Shown: piece by piece, positions 58,879-64,000 of the stretch
Position numbering within the stretch: position 1 is the stretch's first letter
Layout of the letters: each line of letters begins with the position of its first letter
From: Pseudomonas putida
GTDB taxonomy: Bacteria > Pseudomonadota > Gammaproteobacteria > Pseudomonadales > Pseudomonadaceae
Direction of reading: 5' to 3'
NCBI RefSeq assembly: GCF_016406145.1
Contig: NZ_CP066306.1
Span: 2,542,001 to 2,606,000 of the forward strand
DNA: 64,000 nt
The notes under the pieces: generated by a model
Databases searched by the model: none
Seen by the model: only the letters and a program-made list of their open reading frames with translations
Told to the model about the DNA's origin: nothing
Program-made: the position numbers and the translations under genes

Positions 58879-59439
58879 TCAGTCGTCCGTGCGGAGGTAC
58901 TGGTAGAGGGTTTCCCGGCTGATGTTGAACTCGCGGGCAAGCTGCGCCTTGGGCTCGCCGGCCGTCGCTCGCTGCCGCAGGGTAGCAGCCTGCTCATCGG
59001 ACAGGGCTTTCTTGCGGCCCCGGTACGCGCCACGCTGCTTGGCCAAGGTGATGCCCTCACGCTGCCGCTCGCGGATCAGGGCGCGCTCGAACTCAGCGAA
59101 GGCCCCCATCACCGACAGCATCAGGTTGGCCATCGGCGAGTCCTCGCCAGTGAACACCAGGCCCTCCTTCAGGAACTCGATGCGCACGCCGCGTTGAGTC
59201 AGCTTCTGTACCAAGCGACGCAGGTCATCGAGGTTGCGGGCCAGCCGGTCCATGCTGTGCACCACCACTGTATCGCCTTCGCGGACGAAGCTCAGCAGCG
59301 CTTCGAGCTGGGGGCGCTGGGTGTCCTTGCCCGATGCCTTGTCGGTGAACACCTTGCTCACCTGTGTCTGTTCCAGCTGGCGTTCCGGGTTCTGGTCGAA
59401 GCTGCTGACCCGGACGTAGCCGATGCGGTGCCCCTGCAC
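58879..59439 (-). CDS. tnpR: Tn21-subgroup resolvase
   Basis: A 186-residue serine recombinase. Catalytic Ser in GYVRVSSFDQNPERQL near residue 10, arginine-bearing VHSMDRLARNLDDLR near 65, and a C-terminal helix-turn-helix AQLAREFNISRETLYQYL near 165. It resolves transposition cointegrates at res and represses its own promoter. It is intact. Confidence 0.95.
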   Translation of the reverse strand: MQGHRIGYVRVSSFDQNPERQLEQTQVSKVFTDKASGKDTQRPQLEALLSFVREGDTVVVHSMDRLARNLDDLRRLVQKLTQRGVRIEFLKEGLVFTGEDSPMANLMLSVMGAFAEFERALIRERQREGITLAKQRGAYRGRKKALSDEQAATLRQRATAGEPKAQLAREFNISRETLYQYLRTDD

Positions 59440-59649
59440 GATGTCTCCTTGGTTGAAGGCGGCTTAAGTGCTCCTTCTGTTCCGTTGTGCCTCAAACCCC
59501 GTTTCTGTCAGGCTGAAATCTATGACCTTCGCAGGCATGTGTCAAAAATGCGAAAGATGACTCTATTCTGACTAAGCGGCGCGGCTGTCACTTTCAGAAG
59601 GCGACAGCACGAAATATCAAAAGTCGACCGCACGGTCTTTTCTGACGTT
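59440..59649. promoter_or_regulatory. Probable res site and tnpR promoter
   Basis: The non-coding gap upstream of tnpR, where Tn21-type elements carry the three-part res site. Candidate recombination/binding repeats include TGTCA and TGACA motifs near 59508-59540 and 59586-59590, but I did not resolve the subsites. Confidence 0.5.
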
Positions 59650-59687
59650 GGAGTCGCCTCAGAAAACGGAAAATAAAGCACGCTAAG
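59650..59687 (+). repeat. Second 38-bp terminal-type repeat, Tn21-like
   Basis: GGAGTCGCCTCAG, then AAAACGGAAAATAAAGC, ending ACGCTAAG. It resembles the Tn21 end more than the repeat at 55876, and lies in the same (not inverted) orientation. It marks the merR side end of a mercury transposon. Confidence 0.8.
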
Positions 59688-59703
59688 GCGTAGTTCCCTC
59701 GGG

Positions 59704-60138
59704 CTACACCGCGTCCGCACTGCGCGGTTCTTTCTTCCCTTGCAGTGACGCAATCAGCGGGCAGGAAACGTTCCCCTTCCGCGCATGGCAGGCGCACACC
59801 AAATCAGACAGCACGGCCTCCATGCGCGCCAGGTCAGCCATTTTCTCGCGCACGTCCTTGAGCTTGTGCTCGGCCAGACTGCTGGCTTCCTCGCAATGGG
59901 TGCCATCCTCCAGCCGCAGCAGCTCGGCGATCTCATCCAGGCTGAAGCCCAGCCGCTGGGCTGATTTCACGAACCGCACGCGCGCCACATCGGCGTCACC
60001 GTAACGGCGGATGCCGCCATAGGGCTTCTCCGGCTCAGGCAGCAAGCCCTTGCGTTGGTAGAACCGGATGGTTTCCACATTGACCCCGGCCGCCTTGGCG
60101 AATACGCCGATAGTCAGATTCTCCAAATTGTTTTCCAT
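59704..60138 (-). CDS. merR: Mercury resistance regulator MerR
   Basis: A 144-residue MerR. Winged helix ([22 protein letters not shown], read near residues 21-42) and the three mercury ligands at their standard numbers: Cys82 (THCEEA), Cys117 and Cys126 ([13 protein letters not shown]). It is divergent from the merB-like gene with a consensus mer operator between. It is intact. Confidence 0.95.
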   Translation of the reverse strand: MENNLENLTIGVFAKAAGVNVETIRFYQRKGLLPEPEKPYGGIRRYGDADVARVRFVKSAQRLGFSLDEIAELLRLEDGTHCEEASSLAEHKLKDVREKMADLARMEAVLSDLVCACHARKGNVSCPLIASLQGKKEPRSADAV

Positions 60139-60143
60139 ATCGT

Positions 60144-60174
60144 TTGACTCCGTACATGACTACGGAAATAAGCT
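60144..60174 (+). promoter_or_regulatory. Mer promoter/operator
   Basis: TTGACT (-35, 60144-60149) and TAAGCT (-10, 60169-60174) are 19 bases apart, the over-long spacer typical of MerR-controlled promoters. The perfect dyad TCCGTA-N6-TACGGA lies in the spacer. Confidence 0.85.
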
Positions 60175-60224
60175 TAAGCCATTTGGAATACGTTTGCCAT
60201 TGCTCTTTTCTAAGTCGAGGAACC

Positions 60225-60776
60225 ATGAATATGAATATATCGACCGAATCGCGACTGGAACTCAAAGCGGCGGTGACGCGTGCGCAGCAGAAGCTGGCGG
60301 ACGAGTTTCCGTTGCAGGCACGGATCGAAGACGCGCATCCCACGCTGCAGTCGACCTATGCCAGGATTCTCGGTCATTGGATACGCGAAGCAGCACCGCC
60401 CGCAGCGGGGATTGGGTCGCAGGCGGTGCTCGACGCGCTGTGCGCGATGGATGCCATCGTCATCGGCGAGCAAGGCATCGGCTGCTATCCCTTCAGCGCT
60501 CGCCAGACTGAAATCCACGTTCATTTCGCCGGCAAGAGTGTCCATGCCATGTGCGCGATCGATGCGCTCGCGATTCCACGCATGGTGCGGCACGCCGCGC
60601 GCATCATAGCTCGGTGCGTGGTTTGCCGCTGCCACCTCGCCTGCTCGCTGGCGGCGAACGGCAGTGTCGAGAAGGAACATCAGAATCCGGAGGCCGCACG
60701 CGTCGTCTGGGAATCCGGTGCGGGAGAAGGACAAGCATGCTGCAACAGCTTATGCGCCAATATCAATTTTGGGTAA
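60225..60776 (+). pseudogene. merB: MerB-like organomercurial lyase, 3' end cut by an ISL3 element
   Basis: 183 residues. The MerB active-site pattern is complete: Cys110 and Asp113 in MCAIDALAIP, and Cys173 in ACCNSLCANI, with the same 3 and 63 residue spacings as Cys96, Asp99 and Cys159 of the R831b-type MerB; Cys131 matches the structural Cys117. After Cys173 only 10 residues remain, of which the last two come from the inserted element, so about 40 C-terminal residues are lost. The ATG follows GAGGA. It is the first gene behind the mer promoter. Confidence 0.8.
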
Positions 60777-60777
60777 G

Positions 60778-60794
60778 CGGATTAAATGGTTGAT
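60778..60794 (+). repeat. Terminal copy of a 17-bp repeat in the ISL3 element
   Basis: CGGATTAAATGGTTGAT. The same sequence, 15 of 17 identical, recurs at 60834-60850. Likely transposase binding sites. Confidence 0.6.
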
Positions 60795-60833
60795 CTTACC
60801 TTTGCATGAGAGTGAGACAGACCGGCATCTCAT

Positions 60834-60850
60834 CGGATTATCTGGTTGAT
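60834..60850 (+). repeat. Subterminal copy of the 17-bp repeat
   Basis: CGGATTATCTGGTTGAT, direct repeat of the terminal motif 56 bases inward. Confidence 0.6.
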
Positions 60851-60857
60851 GCTTCAC

Positions 60858-61265
60858 CTACTGCTGGTGCATGTTTCCTTCGCTAATTCCAGCAAGAACC
60901 CCACACGCCTCAACTTCCCGGTCATCGTTGCAACTCGCTCTCAGTGAAACGAGTTGTTTCTCAAGCGCTTGCAGAGCGGTTATCTGCGACCGCACATGAG
61001 AGATGTGATCATCGAGCAAGGCGTTGACGGCGGTACAAGGCTGATGAGGGTCGTCCTGATAGCGCTTTAGTTCGTGAATTTCTGCCAGTGACAGATCCAG
61101 GATGCGGCAGCGACGAATAAAGGCCAGCCGCTCAACGTGTTTCTCGGTATAGACACGGTAACCGTTGTCCTGCCGATCAGGCGGCGGCAACAAGCCCTGC
61201 TGTTCATAGAAGCGGATCGTCTGTGTTTCGACCCCTACCAACTGCGCCAACTGACCAATGCGCAT
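60858..61265 (-). CDS. CadR/PbrR-type MerR-family heavy-metal regulator
   Basis: About 135 residues. Helix-turn-helix MRIGQLAQLVGVETQTIRFY. Metal-binding cysteines Cys77 (HQPCTAVN), Cys112 (RASCNDD) and Cys119 (EACGVL), the same numbers as in CadR, which senses Cd(II) (PbrR: Pb(II)). It is divergent from the cation transporter. I use the ATG at 61265; the frame is open to 61280. It corresponds to the MerR-like gene of ISPpu12. Confidence 0.85.
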   Translation of the reverse strand: MRIGQLAQLVGVETQTIRFYEQQGLLPPPDRQDNGYRVYTEKHVERLAFIRRCRILDLSLAEIHELKRYQDDPHQPCTAVNALLDDHISHVRSQITALQALEKQLVSLRASCNDDREVEACGVLAGISEGNMHQQ

Positions 61266-61296
61266 CAGCCTCCTCCCCAACGGATTCTTTACTCTA

Positions 61297-61327
61297 TTGA
61301 CCTTATAGTAGCTTTATAGTTTTAAAT
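61297..61327 (+). promoter_or_regulatory. MerR-family promoter of the cation transporter-lspA-transposase genes
   Basis: TTGACC (-35, 61297-61302) and TTAAAT (-10, 61322-61327) are 19 bases apart, as required by MerR-type regulators. The spacer carries the imperfect dyad-like TTATAG/TTTATAG. Confidence 0.65.
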
Positions 61328-61360
61328 GGTACCACAACATTGTTCAAGTGGAGTCGTATC

Positions 61361-62257
61361 ATGAGCAAATCCTGTGGTGGCGCCTGTGGCGGTGATGCAA
61401 CGTCCGCAGCGGATACCGATATACAGGCCTCCTCCGAGGCGCCAGGGAGATGGGTCAGTGTTTATGCCGTGCCGAAGATGGACTGTCCATCAGAAGAACG
61501 AATGATTCGCCTAGCCCTGAACGGCTTTGAGGAGATTCGGGCGCTGTCCTTCGACTTGTCGAACCGCCGGCTGAAGGTCGTGCATGACGGCGAGGTCGAG
61601 CCCGTCACCTCGAAACTGAAGACCTTGGGGCTAGGCGCCTCGCTTCAGGAAACCGTCGCTGCAAATCCGGAGACCATCAAGGCCGCCGAGTTTTCGGCAG
61701 CTTCTGCTAAGCAAGAATCCGGGACCCTGCGCTGGTTGCTCGGCATCAATGCACTTCTGTTCGTGGTGGAAATGACTGCCGGTCTGATCGCCCGGTCCAC
61801 CGGCCTGATTGGAGAATCCCTGGACAATTTTGCCGATGCGGCGGTGTACGGGCTTGCCCTTTATGCGGTTGGACATAGCGTGAAAATGCAGGTACGTGCC
61901 GCGCATCTTGCTGGTGTACTGCAACTGATCTTGGCTGTGGGCGTGCTCGTAGAGGTGGTGAGACGCTTTGTATTCGGTAGTGAGCCTGAATCGCTGGTGA
62001 TGATGGCTATCGCATTCGTCGCATTGATTGCCAATACCAGTTGTCTGCTGCTCATATCCAAACATCGGGAAGGCGGGGCGCACATGAAGGCAAGCTGGAT
62101 ATTCTCGGCCAACGACGTGGTGATCAACCTGGGGGTCATCACCGCCGGCGCCCTGGTCGCGTGGACCGGTTCCAATTATCCGGATCTGATTATCGGCACC
62201 ATCGCGGGGGGCATTGTACTTAACGGTGCCAGACGCATTTTGGCGTTGAAGGGTTAA
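61361..62257 (+). CDS. Cation transporter, CDF-like (ISPpu12 czcD-type cargo)
   Basis: About 298 residues. Cys-rich start (MSKSCGGACGGDA), then an HMA-like part with MDCPSEE near residue 38 and a transmembrane CDF domain from about 130. The site-A pair SLDNFAD (Asp-x3-Asp) is present. In the fifth helix the usual His-x3-Asp appears as FSANDVV, lacking the His. It should expel Cd, Zn or Pb, controlled by the divergent CadR-like protein. An upstream in-frame ATG at 61340 is less likely. Confidence 0.8.
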   Translation: MSKSCGGACGGDATSAADTDIQASSEAPGRWVSVYAVPKMDCPSEERMIRLALNGFEEIRALSFDLSNRRLKVVHDGEVEPVTSKLKTLGLGASLQETVAANPETIKAAEFSAASAKQESGTLRWLLGINALLFVVEMTAGLIARSTGLIGESLDNFADAAVYGLALYAVGHSVKMQVRAAHLAGVLQLILAVGVLVEVVRRFVFGSEPESLVMMAIAFVALIANTSCLLLISKHREGGAHMKASWIFSANDVVINLGVITAGALVAWTGSNYPDLIIGTIAGGIVLNGARRILALKG

Positions 62258-62260
62258 ATA

Positions 62261-62773
62261 ATGCTCATTATTGGCAAAAAGCTCTCGCCGTATGCCCTAT
62301 TGTCCATATCGGGCCTGCTGGCAGCGTCTGATCAGGCTGTAAAGTGGCTGGTGCAGCAATCAATGGCCTATGGCGAGTATGTTTCGGTGACCCCGTTCTT
62401 TAACTGGGTGCACCTATGGAACACCGGTGCCGCATTCAGTCTTTTTGCGAATGGTGGAGGCTGGCAGCGCTACTTTTTTATCGGAATCGCGGTAGTGGTC
62501 TCGATTTTTCTGATCAAGCTGATCCTTGAAAATCGTCATAAAGGAGAAGCCATCGCTTACAGTCTTATCCTCGGTGGCGCCATGGGCAACCTGATTGACC
62601 GGGTCTTTCGCGGCTATGTTGTGGATTCCTTTGATTTCTATTGGCGAGACTGGCATTGGCCGGCCTTCAACCTGGCTGATATTGCAATTGTCCTCGGTGC
62701 CTTACTTTTCGTTTCCAGCAGCTTGTTGGGTAAAAAAGCAAACACCAATGCCGAGTCGGATGGATCTGACTGA
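62261..62773 (+). CDS. lspA: Lipoprotein signal peptidase (signal peptidase II)
   Basis: A 170-residue membrane protease with four membrane segments. The catalytic pair is in GNLIDRVFRGYVVD and FNLADIAIVLG. It cleaves prolipoproteins. It starts 3 bases after the transporter gene. As an extra copy carried by an insertion element it is similar to PbrC of lead operons; chromosomal lspA lies elsewhere. Confidence 0.92.
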   Translation: MLIIGKKLSPYALLSISGLLAASDQAVKWLVQQSMAYGEYVSVTPFFNWVHLWNTGAAFSLFANGGGWQRYFFIGIAVVVSIFLIKLILENRHKGEAIAYSLILGGAMGNLIDRVFRGYVVDSFDFYWRDWHWPAFNLADIAIVLGALLFVSSSLLGKKANTNAESDGSD

Positions 62774-62794
62774 CACCTACGCCTATACAACACC

Positions 62795-64000
62795 ATGACC
62801 GAACTTCCCGACAACATCCTTCACCTGCCGCAATACCAAGTACTGGGCTGCAAATCAACCGACGACGAAATGCACTTCCAGGTGGACGTGCCCGATCCCA
62901 TCGCCTGCGAGGAATGCGGCGTGCAGGGTGAGTTCGTACGGTTCGGCAAGCGTGACGTTCCCTATCGTGATCTGCCCATCCACGGCAAGCGGGTCACTCT
63001 CTGGGTGGTCCGCCGCCGATACACCTGCCGGGCCTGCAAGACAACATTCAGGCCCCAGCTACCGGAGATGGTGGACGGATTCCGTATGACACTGCGGCTG
63101 CATGAGTACGTGGAGAAGGAATCCTTCAACCACCCCTACACCTTTGTGGCGGCACAGACCGGCCTGGACGAGAAGACGGTGCGCGACATCTTCAACGCCC
63201 GCGCCGAGTTCCTGGGGCGCTGGCACCGCTTCGAGACGCCCCGCATCCTGGGCATTGACGAGCTATACCTGAACAAGCGCTACCGCTGCATTCTGACCAA
63301 CATTGAGGAGCGAACCCTGCTCGACCTGCTGGCCACCCGCCGCCAGGACGTGGTGACCAACTACCTGATGAAGCTGAAAGACCGGCAGAAGGTCGAGATC
63401 GTCAGCATGGACATGTGGAACCCCTACCGGGCAGCGGTCAAGGCTGTGCTGCCCCAGGCCCGTATCGTGGTCGATAAGTTCCATGTGGTGCGCATGGCCA
63501 ACGATGCCCTAGAGAGAGTGCGCAAGGGCCTCAGAAAGGAGCTGAAACCGTCCCAGAGCCGGACTCTCAAGGGAGACCGGAAAATCCTGCTGAAACGCGC
63601 TCACGAAGTCTCAGACCGGGAGCGCCTCATCATGGAGACCTGGACAGGCGCGTTCCCGCAACTGCTGGCCGCCTACGAGCACAAGGAGCGCTTCTACGGC
63701 ATCTGGGACGCCACCACACGGCTCCAGGCAGAAGCCGCCCTGGACGAGTGGATAGCCACCATCCCGAAGGGCCAAAAGGAAGTCTGGAGCGATCTGGTCA
63801 GGGCAGTGGGAAACTGGCGCGAAGAGACCATGACCTACTTCGAGACGGACATGCCCGTCACCAACGCTTACACGGAGTCCATCAACCGACTGGCCAAGGA
63901 CAAGAACCGTGAAGGGCGCGGTTACTCCTTCGAGGTGATGCGGGCACGAATGCTCTACACCACGAAGCACAAGAAGAAGGCACCGACTGCGAAGGTCTCT
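62795..64000 (+). CDS. tnpA: ISL3-family transposase, 3' end outside window
   Basis: 402 codons are visible, with no stop before the window edge. It begins MTELPDNILHLPQYQVLGCK. A zinc-finger-like part has CEECG near residue 43 and CRACK near 76. The DDE domain shows GIDELYLNKRY near 152, VSMDMWNPYRAAVKAV near 205 and TNAYTESINRLAKDKNREGRG near 352, read in parts. It is probably only a few residues short of complete. Confidence 0.9.
   Translation, partial: MTELPDNILHLPQYQVLGCKSTDDEMHFQVDVPDPIACEECGVQGEFVRFGKRDVPYRDLPIHGKRVTLWVVRRRYTCRACKTTFRPQLPEMVDGFRMTLRLHEYVEKESFNHPYTFVAAQTGLDEKTVRDIFNARAEFLGRWHRFETPRILGIDELYLNKRYRCILTNIEERTLLDLLATRRQDVVTNYLMKLKDRQKVEIVSMDMWNPYRAAVKAVLPQARIVVDKFHVVRMANDALERVRKGLRKELKPSQSRTLKGDRKILLKRAHEVSDRERLIMETWTGAFPQLLAAYEHKERFYGIWDATTRLQAEAALDEWIATIPKGQKEVWSDLVRAVGNWREETMTYFETDMPVTNAYTESINRLAKDKNREGRGYSFEVMRARMLYTTKHKKKAPTAKVS

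Larger units (their letters stand above)
55876..64000. mobile_element. Tn3-family (Tn501/Tn21-like) mercury-type transposon, right end outside window
   Basis: Starts with a 38-bp terminal repeat (55876-55913) directly in the cyclase gene, followed by leftward tnpA and tnpR, a res region, a second 38-bp repeat at 59650, merR and a merB-like gene, and a nested ISL3 element. The outer right repeat is not in the window. The base run 55871-55875 (TGTCG) is the expected 5-bp target copy on this side. Confidence 0.85.
60771..64000. mobile_element. ISPpu12-like ISL3-family insertion element with cargo, right end outside window
   Basis: Starts GGGTAAGCGG inside merB. Order: CadR/MerR-type regulator (minus), cation transporter, lspA, ISL3 transposase (plus). 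This is the gene content known for ISPpu12 of the TOL plasmid. The published length of about 3.4 kb would put its end a little beyond 64000. TCAATTTT (60763-60770) is the expected 8-bp target copy. Confidence 0.82.

Noticed and set aside
57985..59571. 528-residue plus-strand frame opposite tnpA and tnpR
   Set aside because: Both real genes are recognised on the minus strand over their whole length.
60144..60224. Longer start for the merB-like gene
   Set aside because: It would begin on the -35 of the mer promoter; the ATG at 60225 has a good ribosome site.

Overview
The window looks like a gamma-proteobacterial, most probably Pseudomonas (P. putida/fluorescens type), chromosome segment. The signs are the gene order glcC / glcDEFGB-permease, the gcl-hyi-glxR-ttuD-pyk operon, the NIT-domain and four-helix-bundle chemoreceptors, and the generally high-GC coding sequence. 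No rRNA, tRNA or CRISPR array was recognised.

Layout. (1) About 1-9.4 kb is a defence-type accessory island: a superfamily-1 helicase cut by the window edge, a convergent SMEK-domain protein, and a two-gene Hachiman-type system (HamA-like nuclease plus Ski2-like helicase HamB). Two imperfect 40-bp direct repeats flank the Hachiman pair. A gene-poor stretch with a 30-bp palindrome follows. (2) 10-13 kb holds a NIT-domain chemoreceptor and a 1.1-kb gene desert. (3) 13.1-28.2 kb is a catabolic cluster around a PucR-type regulator: class III aminotransferase, semialdehyde dehydrogenase and a DUF1185 protein on the minus strand; flavin reductase, aldehyde dehydrogenase, luciferase-like monooxygenase, alpha/beta hydrolase, a betaine-type ABC importer, a carboxymuconolactone-decarboxylase-like protein and an aldo/keto reductase on the plus strand. 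Together they suggest import and oxidative breakdown of a nitrogen-containing, perhaps quaternary or cyclic, compound. The substrate is not known.

(4) 28.7-47.1 kb is central C2/C3 metabolism: CidA/LrgA and LrgB membrane proteins, malic enzyme, the glycolate operon (glcDEFG, malate synthase glcB, glycolate/lactate permease) with divergent glcC, and the glyoxylate carboligase operon ending in pyruvate kinase. Glycolate is taken up and oxidised to glyoxylate. Glyoxylate then goes either to malate (GlcB), and with malic enzyme to pyruvate, or via tartronate semialdehyde and glycerate (Gcl, Hyi, GlxR, TtuD) towards pyruvate. A 78-bp promoter/operator block upstream of gcl is repeated between glcF and glcG, which suggests that one LysR regulator co-ordinates both branches.

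(5) 47.2-55.9 kb is regulatory and sensory: two LysR regulators, a cupin dioxygenase-like protein, a PAS histidine kinase with a FixJ-type regulator and a receiver-only protein, a chemoreceptor, and a diguanylate cyclase gene broken by a transposon. (6) 55.9-64 kb is mobile DNA: a Tn501/Tn21-type tnpA-tnpR module with a 38-bp terminal repeat inserted in the cyclase gene, a second Tn21-like repeat in the same orientation, merR, a merB-like gene truncated by an ISPpu12-like ISL3 element, and that element's own cargo (CadR-like regulator, cation transporter, lspA, transposase). The transposase runs off the right edge.
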